Positions 9,826 through 17,975 of a stretch of DNA of 64,000 bases are shown one piece after another; positions within the stretch are counted from its first letter, which is position 1; every line of letters begins with the position of its first letter. The DNA lies in NCBI GenBank assembly GCA_048267965.1, contig JBLWWK010000014.1, positions 1-64,000 of the forward strand. The letters are read 5' to 3'. A model generated the notes under the pieces. The model was not told the origin of the DNA. It ran no database searches and was given only the letters and a program-made list of their open reading frames with translations. The position numbers and the translations under genes were made by a program. This stretch comes from GCA-2705995 sp048267965 (GTDB lineage Bacteria > Bacteroidota > Bacteroidia > Flavobacteriales_G > Salibacteraceae).

Positions 9826-10227
9826 ATGAAGAAAGACATTCCTTTTCCGAAGGTAGAAGGCGTACACATCGCCATTGTGAAAGAGAAAGTAGAAAACGAA
9901 ATGGAGTGGGCCGCTTACATTATAAACGAAAACGACCATGCCATTACCAATTTAATGATTACCTCTAAAGGCTATGGCGAAGCCAAAGGCGAGCGCATTA
10001 ACACATCAGATTTAAGAAGATTTATAGAGAAAGTAGATGCCCAATCTGCCCTTAAGTACGAAATTATACCCGAAGAGCTTTTAGGCATTACCAATGAGTT
10101 TTGGTTAAGCTACTATATCGATCGCACTATTTATGATAAAAAATATATCTTCTTACCTGATTCTCTGATAGATGAAAATTTAGTGAGCCTACCCGTTTTA
10201 GACCAAAAAGGAGTGCTCATCGAATAA
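9826..10227 (+). CDS. Conserved hypothetical protein of Bacteroidota, 133 aa
   Basis: A soluble 133-residue protein without signal peptide or membrane segment, starting MKKDIPFPKVEGVHIAIV. It resembles a short uncharacterised family common in Flavobacteriia, recalled by its opening residues and the LGITNEFWLSYYI segment; that family is sometimes mislabelled as a phenylalanyl-tRNA synthetase subunit. No catalytic motif is evident. It lies 6 bases after the serine hydrolase and 12 bases before the exonuclease gene, so it is probably co-transcribed with them. Function unknown. Confidence 0.75.
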   Translation: MKKDIPFPKVEGVHIAIVKEKVENEMEWAAYIINENDHAITNLMITSKGYGEAKGERINTSDLRRFIEKVDAQSALKYEIIPEELLGITNEFWLSYYIDRTIYDKKYIFLPDSLIDENLVSLPVLDQKGVLIE

Positions 10228-10239
10228 ACACACCGCCCC

Positions 10240-10965
10240 ATGCTTGAGAAAATTCCACTTGAAAACATCTTGTTTTTAGACATAGAAACAGTGCCCCAAT
10301 TTGCCCATTACGAGCAGGTTCCAGAGCGTTTTAAACCTCTGTGGGAACGCAAAGCCAACTTCTTAAAAAAAGAAGAAAACGATACACCAGAAACGTTGTA
10401 CAACAAAGCCGGAATTTACGCTGAGTTTGGCAAAATTGTGTGTATTTCAGTGGGGTTTGTTCGCACTACCATTACGGGCAAACAGCTAAGGCTAAAATCT
10501 TTTTATCACCACGATGAAGAAATACTTCTCAAAAAATTTAAAGCCTTACTCGATAGTCATTATCATTCTCAATACCACTTACTGTGCGGTCACAATGCCA
10601 AAGAATTTGATTTTCCATACATCGCTCGTAGAATGTTAATTAACGGAATTCAGCTTCCACACATACTCGATATTGCGGGCAGAAAACCGTGGCAAATTCC
10701 GCATTTAGACACACTAGAACTCTGGAAATTTGGCGATTATAAAAACTATACTTCTCTCAATTTATTAGCCGCAGTTTTCGATATCCCTACTCCAAAAGAC
10801 GATATTGATGGTAGCATGGTAGGAACCGTATATCACCAAGAAAACAATCTTCACCGCATTAAAACCTACTGCGAAAAAGACGTAGTTACCGTTGTACAGC
10901 TCTTTTTAAAATACCGATGCGAAGCGTTAATCGAAGAAGCCGAAATTACCATTAGCGATGATTAA
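10240..10965 (+). CDS. Predicted 3'-5' exonuclease, PolB-like (DEDD fold)
   Basis: The 241-residue protein shows the DEDD exonuclease motifs in order: D14-I-E16 in LFLDIETVP (Exo I), D124 in HNAKEFDFPYIARR (Exo II) and D214 in YCEKDVVTVVQLF (Exo III). It matches the family of stand-alone exonucleases related to the proofreading domain of PolB DNA polymerases; no polymerase domain is attached. It probably trims DNA 3' ends during repair. It is the last gene of a small plus-strand run, and the convergent membrane-protein gene ends two bases later. An exact GGTAGGAACC lies at 10818-10827, encoding V-G-T. Confidence 0.88.
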   Translation: MLEKIPLENILFLDIETVPQFAHYEQVPERFKPLWERKANFLKKEENDTPETLYNKAGIYAEFGKIVCISVGFVRTTITGKQLRLKSFYHHDEEILLKKFKALLDSHYHSQYHLLCGHNAKEFDFPYIARRMLINGIQLPHILDIAGRKPWQIPHLDTLELWKFGDYKNYTSLNLLAAVFDIPTPKDDIDGSMVGTVYHQENNLHRIKTYCEKDVVTVVQLFLKYRCEALIEEAEITISDD

Positions 10966-10967
10966 CC

Positions 10968-12335
10968 TTAGCGGTTTTCGCCTCTCTTGGCGGCATCGTA
11001 ATCCGGAGATTCAATCAAATCGATGTAATTCTTAGGATATTTCGTGCTAAAAAGTATGGCTTTATAGGCGTCTGCCGTCATGCTATCGTAGTGCAAAACA
11101 CCTTTTCTATACTGAAAGGTTTGCAACTGGTTCCAACCAATTAATACCATTGCAACGGTAAGAACCGCCCAACGTGCACATTTAGATTTTTGAGCAAACG
11201 AGGTGTGAAACAACGCTGCCAAAGGGAAAGCCAATAATGCGTAAATATCAATCATTGCGCGCATTCCGAAAGAACCGCCATACCACCAGCACCACCAACT
11301 AAACGCTACAAATGTGTAGGCCACCACTACCAATGCAATAGGCAAAGCCAACTTCTTTTGATTTTTTGATAGAGAAATAAATCCGAAAAAGGCTAAAAAC
11401 ATGAGCGGAGTGTAAATCAACCACCCTTTACGAAAACTGAACAATCCCTTTAAAATCGCAGGATCTGTGAAGAAAAAACCTTCATCGTTGTACGAGTAAT
11501 AAATCCAATCTCCCGTAGCGTATTTCCAGTAGAGTAATTGAGGCAAAATACCTATTACACCGCCCACAAAAACCGCTAGCCAATGGCCAAAAGTTTTGGT
11601 CGATTTATCTTCTTTATCTAGCCACCAATAAACCGCTGGAAATAACGAAACAATAGCGTTAATGGGGCGCACAATTGCCAATAAACCCATTATGGTTCCT
11701 ACCCAAAAAGAGCGACTAAACGAGAATTTATCTTGTTTTTTAGTTACTAAAAAAGCCAGCAACGAAATAAGAAACACACTGTAGTTGTGGCTCATGGCTC
11801 CTTCTACAACTATGTAGAAAAACAAATTGGTTCCTACATAGAGGCTAAAAATAGTAAGCGCAACCGCTTGGTCTGAAAAAAAACGAAGCAAGGTTTTTCG
11901 CATCAAAAGCATGCCCAATAAAGCGTAAAAAACCGATGAAAGCGCTAAGCCTTTTTGATAGGGAATAGAGTAGCCAGAAGCTTTGTAATCTGTGAGCAAA
12001 GCATAGGCATGGCTCAGCAGAAAAAACGGAGAGTATAAAATGGATAATCCACCCGACATTTTCTGAACGGGTTCTCCTTCTTGGGTAGTCATGGCCCACG
12101 TATTGGCTACCATTATAGAATCGGCTCCTTCGGCAAACTTATAATCGAAAGAAAGGTCTTGGTAAATAAAAACCGCAGGTAAATACGAGTAGTACGATTG
12201 AATATCGTGAATTACTACGCTGTGATTATTCCAACGAGAAAGGTTAAAAGTGGTGAAAAGCAAAATAGCCATTGAAAGTAAAATGGCCCATTTTGATCTG
12301 TACAGAATGGGTTTACTTTCTGGGGCTTGTTGCAT
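10968..12335 (-). CDS. Multi-pass membrane protein, GT-C-like glycosyltransferase candidate
   Basis: A 455-residue protein with about ten to twelve hydrophobic segments and an early, large extracytoplasmic loop after the first helix. That is the layout of GT-C glycosyltransferases (PMT/ArnT-like), which use polyprenyl-phosphate sugars. No unambiguous catalytic motif is recognised, so the class is inference from topology and neighbour. The preceding GT2 gene overlaps its start by 23 bases; that enzyme type makes the lipid-linked sugar such proteins consume, which supports a two-step lipid-sugar pathway. It converges on the exonuclease gene with a 2-base gap. Confidence 0.65.
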   Translation of the reverse strand: MQQAPESKPILYRSKWAILLSMAILLFTTFNLSRWNNHSVVIHDIQSYYSYLPAVFIYQDLSFDYKFAEGADSIMVANTWAMTTQEGEPVQKMSGGLSILYSPFFLLSHAYALLTDYKASGYSIPYQKGLALSSVFYALLGMLLMRKTLLRFFSDQAVALTIFSLYVGTNLFFYIVVEGAMSHNYSVFLISLLAFLVTKKQDKFSFSRSFWVGTIMGLLAIVRPINAIVSLFPAVYWWLDKEDKSTKTFGHWLAVFVGGVIGILPQLLYWKYATGDWIYYSYNDEGFFFTDPAILKGLFSFRKGWLIYTPLMFLAFFGFISLSKNQKKLALPIALVVVAYTFVAFSWWCWWYGGSFGMRAMIDIYALLAFPLAALFHTSFAQKSKCARWAVLTVAMVLIGWNQLQTFQYRKGVLHYDSMTADAYKAILFSTKYPKNYIDLIESPDYDAAKRGENR

Positions 12336-13071
12336 TTTTCTTGTACACGTTAGTGCTAAATAGGTTGTATTTTAAGATGCAATAAATAGCTCTAAATCCG
12401 TCTTTCCAGCCAATTTTCTTGCCTTCTGCGTAGGTTCTTCCGTAATAAGAAATACCTACTTCGTAAATTCTAACCTCCGGAACACGAGAAATTTTTGCGG
12501 TTACTTCGGGCTCAAAGCCAAAGCGGTTTTCACGTAAATCAATTTGCTTAATTAAATCGCTCTTAAACATCTTGTAACACGTTTCCATGTCGGTAAGGTT
12601 TAAGTTCGTAAACATGTTGCTTAAAAAGGTAAGAAACGCATTACCAATCGAGTGCCAGAAAAACAATATTCGATGCGGTTCGCCACCCATAAATCGAGAA
12701 CCGTAAACAACATCTGCCATACCGTTTAAGATAGGCTTGAGTAAAACATTGTACTCTTCAGGATCGTATTCTAAATCTGCATCTTGTACAACGCAGTAAT
12801 CTCCAGTAGCTTCATTTATTGCACGGTGTATAGCCGCCCCTTTTCCCATGTTTTTAGGTTGAGAAAAATATTGAATATTTAAATCTGGATTTTGCGCTTG
12901 ATACGATTTTACCGCCTCTTCTGTTGAATCGGTAGAAGCATCGTTAACAATAACTACTTCTTTTTCAATGTTTCCGAGCAATTTTACCGCTTTCACTTTG
13001 TTGAGAATTAAGTGAATGGTTTTGCTTTCGTTATAAGCCGGAATAAGTATACTTAGCTTGTTAATCTGCAT
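12313..13071 (-). CDS. Family 2 glycosyltransferase, dolichyl/polyprenyl-phosphate sugar transferase-like
   Basis: The 252-residue protein, counted from the ATG at 13071, is a single GT-A domain: LSILIPAYNES at the N-terminus (nucleotide-binding start), NDASTDST, and DADLEYDPEEY carrying the metal-binding acidic motif. Length and motifs fit DPM1-like transferases that load mannose or glucose onto polyprenyl phosphate. The reading frame extends upstream to 13185, but the extra 38 residues are basic and unlike the family. A TATATTTG promoter box (13090-13097) also lies inside that extension, so 13071 is preferred. Its 3' end overlaps the membrane protein gene by 23 bases. Confidence 0.85.
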   Translation of the reverse strand: MQINKLSILIPAYNESKTIHLILNKVKAVKLLGNIEKEVVIVNDASTDSTEEAVKSYQAQNPDLNIQYFSQPKNMGKGAAIHRAINEATGDYCVVQDADLEYDPEEYNVLLKPILNGMADVVYGSRFMGGEPHRILFFWHSIGNAFLTFLSNMFTNLNLTDMETCYKMFKSDLIKQIDLRENRFGFEPEVTAKISRVPEVRIYEVGISYYGRTYAEGKKIGWKDGFRAIYCILKYNLFSTNVYKKNATSPRK

Positions 13072-13089
13072 TGTTGTATTTAAAGCCTT

Positions 13090-13097
13090 CAAATATA
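13090..13097 (-). promoter_or_regulatory. Bacteroidota -7 box (TATATTTG) for the GT2 gene
   Basis: On the minus strand this reads TATATTTG, a full match to TAnnTTTG, about 18 bases upstream of the ATG at 13071. A TTG lies further upstream, but with a long spacer of about 24 bases. The box argues against the longer upstream start of the glycosyltransferase. Confidence 0.45.
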
Positions 13098-13295
13098 GAC
13101 TTCTGATTCTGATTGTTCGGGCAATTTTTAATGGTTGCTTAACGAAAAGACGCAACATCTGTTGCTGAAAACAAGAACTATTCATTCTTCTGCTTGTTTC
13201 TATGGGGAAAACAGACTAAAAATTGTTCATTTTCTTTCTCGTTATTTCAAAAAATTCAATCGGAGAAAACGAACCAAATCAATAATTTAACAAGA

Positions 13296-13988
13296 ATGAA
13301 AAACTATATAGTTGTAGGCGGCAGTTCGGGTATTGGCTGGGCCATTACGCAACAATTGCACCAACAGGGAAACCACGTAACCGTAATGTCTAGAACGGCT
13401 CCACCTCAAGATTTGGGACCCAACGTGTCTCACGTTGTTACCGATGTTACTAAGCAAGTAAGTCACGATGATTTACCAGAAGAAGTACACGGATTGGTGT
13501 ATTGCCCAGGAACCATCGAGTTAAAACCGTTTCATCGGTTAACGCCAGATAGTTTTCAGAGAGATTGGGATATTAATGTAATGGGAGCCGTAAAAATTAT
13601 TCAAAGCGCACTAAAATCTTTGAAAAAAGGGAAAGCGAGTATTGTGCTATTCTCAACAGTGGCGGCCCAGCAGGGCATGCCTTTTCACTCTTCTATCGCT
13701 ACTTCTAAAGCGGCCCTAGAAGGGTTAGGAAAATCGCTAGCTGCCGAATATGCGCCTACTTTACGTTGCAATGTGATTGCTCCGTCACTCACCGATACTC
13801 CACTCGCTGAGAAGCTCTTAAGCACCGAACAAAAAAGAACGGCTGCCGCAGAGAGACATCCGCTTAAAAAGGTGGCTAGACCAGAAGAAATTGCCAGCTT
13901 AGCGGCCTATTTACTTTCTGATCAAAGTGCTTTTATTACCGGTCAGGTTATGGGTGCTGATGGTGGCCTAGGAAATATTAAATTGTAG
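13296..13988 (+). CDS. Short-chain dehydrogenase/reductase-fold protein lacking the catalytic Tyr
   Basis: The 230-residue protein, counted from the ATG at 13296, has a Rossmann nucleotide-binding loop VGGSSGIG (7-14), a Ser in the catalytic position (S120 in LFSTVAA) and the Lys of the YxxxK motif (K138 in ATSKAALEG). Position 134, normally Tyr, is Ile (IATSK). As remembered, related flavobacterial proteins next to photolyase genes carry a small residue here too, so this is probably a family trait and not an error. It may bind NAD(P)H without classical SDR catalysis. The upstream in-frame extension to 13194 is not SDR-like. It is followed after 1 base by the flavin-reductase-like gene and then a photolyase, suggesting a shared operon. 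Confidence 0.82.
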   Translation: MKNYIVVGGSSGIGWAITQQLHQQGNHVTVMSRTAPPQDLGPNVSHVVTDVTKQVSHDDLPEEVHGLVYCPGTIELKPFHRLTPDSFQRDWDINVMGAVKIIQSALKSLKKGKASIVLFSTVAAQQGMPFHSSIATSKAALEGLGKSLAAEYAPTLRCNVIAPSLTDTPLAEKLLSTEQKRTAAAERHPLKKVARPEEIASLAAYLLSDQSAFITGQVMGADGGLGNIKL

Positions 13989-13989
13989 C

Positions 13990-14643
13990 ATGACCGAAAA
14001 ACGAATAAACGCTGCAGATTTACAGCAACTGCCTTCTCGCTACCGAGCCAATTTGTGCAACTCTCTACCGGGTTTTAAAAGCCTTGTTTTGGTAGGAACC
14101 CGATCTAGCGCTGAAGTAAATAACTTAGCTCCTTTTTCACAAGTAATTCACATTGGATCTAACCCATCGTTGATGGCCATTTTGTTTAGACCGCACACGG
14201 TAAGAAGAGATACACTCGAAAATATATTGAGTGAAAAGCAGTTTACCATCAATCATGTTCAAGCCAGTTTTTACGAAAAAGCCCACCAAAGTGCAGCCAA
14301 ATACGAAGCGCATCAATCAGAATTTGAAACCGTAGGACTTACACCTGAGTTTACCGAAGCGGTCACTGCTCCTTACGTTCAAGAATCTTCCATCAAAATT
14401 GGGTTAGAATGGGTCGAAACCATGGAAATTGCCCTAAACAACACCCTCTTGGTAATTGGTAAAGCAGTAGAAATTCGTGTTCCTACCGAAATAATAAAAG
14501 AAGATGGTTACCTCGATATTGAAGCTGCTAATACCATAACATCTAGCAATTTAGACGCATACCATACTACCCAAAAAATTGATCGATTAAAGTATCCACA
14601 ACCCGACCAACCGCCAACCAGCTTGCCTAAAAACCTTTTCTAA
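13990..14643 (+). CDS. Flavin reductase-like (FMN-binding split barrel) protein
   Basis: The 217-residue protein matches the flavin reductase-like family in its N-terminal half, with a conserved core around LVGTRSSAEVNNLAPFSQ (34-51) and GSNPSLMAILFRP (57-69). Such proteins bind FMN and either reduce flavin with NAD(P)H or serve as flavoprotein oxidoreductases. It sits between the Tyr-less SDR gene (1-base gap) and the photolyase gene (3-base gap). Supply or reduction of photolyase flavin is an attractive but unproven role. It contains an exact GGTAGGAACC (14091-14100) encoding V-G-T. Confidence 0.8.
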   Translation: MTEKRINAADLQQLPSRYRANLCNSLPGFKSLVLVGTRSSAEVNNLAPFSQVIHIGSNPSLMAILFRPHTVRRDTLENILSEKQFTINHVQASFYEKAHQSAAKYEAHQSEFETVGLTPEFTEAVTAPYVQESSIKIGLEWVETMEIALNNTLLVIGKAVEIRVPTEIIKEDGYLDIEAANTITSSNLDAYHTTQKIDRLKYPQPDQPPTSLPKNLF

Positions 14644-14646
14644 ACC

Positions 14647-15954
14647 ATGAGTAAACAACGAGTTACCCTTTTGTGGCATCGCAGAGATTTGCGCCTAAAC
14701 GATAATGCTGCTGCTTATCATGCGCTTAAAAACCACCAAAATGTTTTGCCCATCTTTATTTTCGATTCTACTATTTTAGACTTGTTAGAAGATAAAGAAG
14801 ACCGAAGAGTCACTTTTATTCATCAATACCTAGAAAAGCTGCATAATCAGCTAAAAGAATTAGGCTCTTCGATTAAAGTATTGCACGATACTCCACAAGC
14901 GGCTTTCGAAAAATTACTCGAAGAGTTTGAAGTCGAAGCGGTTTATACCAACCGAGATTATGAGCCAGCAGCGGTAAAAAGAGACCAAAAGATCGAAAAG
15001 TGGCTTTCTGATCAAAAGGTGCCTTTTCACACCTACAAAGACCAATGTATTTTCGAGAAAGACGAAATCACCAAAAAAGATGGTGGCGCTTACTCTGTAT
15101 ACACTCCGTATTCTAAGCAATGGAAAGAGCGCATTAACGAGTTTTACTTAAAACCGTACCCCAACAAAAAGTATTTCGATAATTATTGGTCGTGCTCTCC
15201 CCTCGATTTACCCACCTTAGAAGAGCTTGGTTTTGTGGCCAAAACCGACCATCTACCATCGATAGAAATTAACGAAGAAACCCTAAAGCAATACCACGAA
15301 AAGCGAGATATACCTTCAGTTAAAGGCACTACCCGCATTAGTATGCATTTGCGTTTTGGTACGGTGAGTATTCGTCAACTTGCCCAATTGGGTTTGCAAC
15401 ACAACGAAAAGTGGCTTAACGAGTTAATTTGGCGAGATTTCTACATGATGATTTTACATTTTCATCCGCAAGTAGTAACCGAAGCATTTAAGCCTAAATA
15501 TGATCGAATTCAGTGGCGAAACAACGAAGAAGAGTTTGAAAAATGGTGCCAAGGTGAAACTGGGTATCCTATTGTAGATGCGGGTATGCGAGAGTTGAAC
15601 CAAACGGGTTTTATGCACAACCGCGTGCGGATGATTACCGCTAGTTTCTTAGTAAAACACTTGCTCATCGATTGGCGATGGGGAGAAGCCTATTTTGCTA
15701 AAAAACTCAATGATTTCGAACTCTCATCGAACAATGGCGGTTGGCAGTGGGCGGCCGGTTCTGGTTGTGATGCAGCACCGTATTTCAGAGTGTTTAATCC
15801 AGAGTTGCAAACCAAGAAGTTCGATTCAGATTTAAAATACATTCGAAAATGGGTTCCTGAATTTCAAGAATTAGCCTATCAGCAAAAGAGAATTGTAGAC
15901 CACAAATTTGCTAGAGAGCGCGTGTTAAAGGCTTACAAAGAAGCACTTGACTAA
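14647..15954 (+). CDS. phrB: Deoxyribodipyrimidine photolyase (class I cryptochrome/photolyase family)
   Basis: The 435-residue protein has the N-terminal Rossmann-like antenna domain (about 1-130; opens with LLWHRRDLRLNDN) and the C-terminal FAD-binding helical domain. The latter carries TRISMHLRFGTVSIRQL, ELIWRDFYMMIL, TGYPIVDAGMREL, FMHNRVRMITASFLVKHL and WAAGSGCDAAPYFRVFNP. These are signature segments of CPD photolyases that repair UV dimers using blue light. It is somewhat shorter than E. coli PhrB (about 470), but all core motifs are present. It is the third gene of a tight unit with the SDR and flavin-reductase genes. CPD photolyase is likely; a cryptochrome-like sensory role cannot be excluded. 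Confidence 0.92.
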   Translation: MSKQRVTLLWHRRDLRLNDNAAAYHALKNHQNVLPIFIFDSTILDLLEDKEDRRVTFIHQYLEKLHNQLKELGSSIKVLHDTPQAAFEKLLEEFEVEAVYTNRDYEPAAVKRDQKIEKWLSDQKVPFHTYKDQCIFEKDEITKKDGGAYSVYTPYSKQWKERINEFYLKPYPNKKYFDNYWSCSPLDLPTLEELGFVAKTDHLPSIEINEETLKQYHEKRDIPSVKGTTRISMHLRFGTVSIRQLAQLGLQHNEKWLNELIWRDFYMMILHFHPQVVTEAFKPKYDRIQWRNNEEEFEKWCQGETGYPIVDAGMRELNQTGFMHNRVRMITASFLVKHLLIDWRWGEAYFAKKLNDFELSSNNGGWQWAAGSGCDAAPYFRVFNPELQTKKFDSDLKYIRKWVPEFQELAYQQKRIVDHKFARERVLKAYKEALD

Positions 15955-16014
15955 AAACGAAGATTCTCATCTTTTTAAGAATTTGTAAAATCGAACCCAC
16001 TAAGAAATCTTAGG

Positions 16015-16044
16015 TTGTAACATCTCTAAAAGGTTGTAATTTTG
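16015..16044 (+). promoter_or_regulatory. Bacteroidota promoter, TTG-N19-TAATTTTG, for the SulP gene
   Basis: TTG at 16015-16017, a 19-base spacer and TAATTTTG at 16037-16044 match the Bacteroidota consensus TTG-N19-TAnnTTTG exactly. Transcription would begin near 16050, about 30 bases before the TTG start codon at 16080, which supports that start. Confidence 0.6.
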
Positions 16045-16079
16045 CGCGCTTATTTTTCAACACGCTCAATTACAATATT

Positions 16080-17702
16080 TTGAAGATTAAATTCATCGAG
16101 AAGAGAAAAGGAACCATCAAAGACGATGTGTTTTCAGGTTTAACAGTGGCACTTGCATTGGTTCCAGAAGCGGTTGCTTTTGCCTTTGTAGCTGGCGTAT
16201 CGCCCATTATTGGTTTATACGGTGCTTTTATGATGGGTTTAATCACATCGCTTTTTGGTGGTAGACCCGGTATGATTTCTGGCGCAACAGGCGCTATGGC
16301 CGTAGTAATGGTGAGCTTAGTGGCAGAAGGCAATCTCATGGGCGAACCAGCCGATAACATGGGACTTCAATACCTTTTTGCTACGCTACTTTTAACCGGA
16401 ACTTTGCAGATTTTAGCAGGCGTTTTTAAGCTTGGTAAATTTATTAGAATGGTTCCTGCACCCGTAATGATGGGCTTTGTAAACGGTTTAGCCATCGTAA
16501 TTTTTATGTCGCAATTGGGCATGTTTAAAACAGGTGAAGAATGGTTAGAAGGAACCGAACTCTACACCATGTTGGGCTTAGTAGGCTTAACAATGCTCAT
16601 TATGTTTGGTCTTCCAAAATTGAGCAAATCAATTCCGGCAGCGCTGGTCGCCATTTTAGTAGTAAGTGGTATTGTAATTTTTGGAGGAGTAGAAACAGCC
16701 ACCGTTGCATCGTTTATTCAAGATCGAGGCGGTTCGGGTATTGCAGCTGGCTTACCCTCTTTTAACGTTCCTATGATTCCGCTAAACTTAGATACTTTAA
16801 TTTTCATTTTTCCGTATGCAGCTATTTTAGCGGCCATTGGTTTAATAGAATCGTTAATGACCCTCAACTTAATTGACGAATTAACCGAAACCCGCGGAAA
16901 CAGTAACCGAGAGTGTATGGCTCAAGGAGCAGCCAATTTCATCAATGGTTTATTTGGTGGTATGGGCGGTTGCGCCATGATTGGCCAAAGTATTATCAAC
17001 ATTAAATCTGGCGGTAGAGATCGTTTATCAGGTATTGTTGCCGCTCTGGCTTTGCTCATGTTTATTCTGTTTGGTGCAACGTACATAGAAATGATTCCGA
17101 TTGCGGCACTTGTGGGCGTAATGTTTATGGTAGTAATAGGCACCTTCGCTTGGAATACCTTTAAGATTGTGAACAAAGTGCCACGCCACGATTTTATTGT
17201 AATTCTGCTGGTAACCATCGTTACCGTTTTCTTCGATTTGGCCATTGCCGTGTTGGCGGGTGTAGTGGTTTCTGCATTGGTGTTTGCATGGGAAAACGCT
17301 TTACGCATCCGTGCGCGCAAATTCGTAGACGAAAAAGGCATAAAACATTACGAAATTTACGGTCCGCTGTTTTTTGGTTCAACCACTCTTTTTCTTTCAA
17401 AATTTGATGTTGCCAACGATCCTGAAGAGGTAATTATCAACTTCGAAGAATCTAGAATTGCCGATCAGTCTGCCATTGAAGCCATCAACAAGATTGCAGA
17501 GAAATACGAAAAAGCAGGTAAAACCATTCACTTGCGCCACTTAAGCCAAGATTGTATTCACCTTATTAAACGGGCCGATCAAATTTGTGATGTTAACGTT
17601 TTAGAAGATCCAGATTATTTTGTGGCCATCGACCATTACCACCAAGTAGTAAAACCGGCACAAGAAGAAGCTAAGCGCAACAAAAAAGGTCTTTTTGCCT
17701 AA
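16080..17702 (+). CDS. SulP family inorganic anion transporter with STAS domain
   Basis: The 540-residue protein has about ten to twelve transmembrane segments up to residue 410, with the SulP opening DVFSGLTVALALVPEAVAFA and later repeats rich in Gly/Ala. A C-terminal cytoplasmic STAS domain follows (about 430-525; EEVIINFEESRIADQSAIEAI). Family members carry sulfate, bicarbonate or related anions; substrate is not readable here. The start is TTG: no ATG exists before the first conserved helix, and a well-formed promoter ends 36 bases upstream. It is transcribed alone and followed by a hairpin built from two copies of the GGTAGGAACC motif. Confidence 0.92.
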   Translation: MKIKFIEKRKGTIKDDVFSGLTVALALVPEAVAFAFVAGVSPIIGLYGAFMMGLITSLFGGRPGMISGATGAMAVVMVSLVAEGNLMGEPADNMGLQYLFATLLLTGTLQILAGVFKLGKFIRMVPAPVMMGFVNGLAIVIFMSQLGMFKTGEEWLEGTELYTMLGLVGLTMLIMFGLPKLSKSIPAALVAILVVSGIVIFGGVETATVASFIQDRGGSGIAAGLPSFNVPMIPLNLDTLIFIFPYAAILAAIGLIESLMTLNLIDELTETRGNSNRECMAQGAANFINGLFGGMGGCAMIGQSIINIKSGGRDRLSGIVAALALLMFILFGATYIEMIPIAALVGVMFMVVIGTFAWNTFKIVNKVPRHDFIVILLVTIVTVFFDLAIAVLAGVVVSALVFAWENALRIRARKFVDEKGIKHYEIYGPLFFGSTTLFLSKFDVANDPEEVIINFEESRIADQSAIEAINKIAEKYEKAGKTIHLRHLSQDCIHLIKRADQICDVNVLEDPDYFVAIDHYHQVVKPAQEEAKRNKKGLFA

Positions 17703-17764
17703 TGATTGTTTCAGTAGAAAAACACATTCCTCGTTAACGTATAATTTACAATACAGTCAAAATT

Positions 17765-17821
17765 GGGTTCCTACCGAGTGTTTTTTACGTAAAATTTACA
17801 TTTCGGTAGGAACTCGTTTTT
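17765..17821 (+). terminator. Terminator-like hairpin formed by an inverted pair of the GGTAGGAACC motif
   Basis: The arms GGGTTCCTACCGA (17765-17777) and TCGGTAGGAACTC (17803-17815) pair over 13 positions with a single G-U wobble, around a 25-nt loop. GTTTTT follows from 17816. It lies 60 bases after the SulP stop. The layout mirrors inverted DNA-uptake-sequence terminators of Haemophilus and Neisseria. Confidence 0.7.
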
Positions 17822-17975
17822 CCATTCTAACCTATGTTAACTTTTAGTTGATTGATTTTCAAAAGGTTTTAGAGCTAGTATTATGCTTTTTTTAACTAGC
17901 TAAGCCTTACCTTCTTCTAACATCTACATAAAATTAAGAGGCTTCATTTGCGGCTTAAATCAATAAACCAAAACA

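Noticed and set aside
16541..17341. Reading frames antisense or out of frame within the SulP gene
   Set aside because: They shadow a well-conserved transporter and lack their own motifs.
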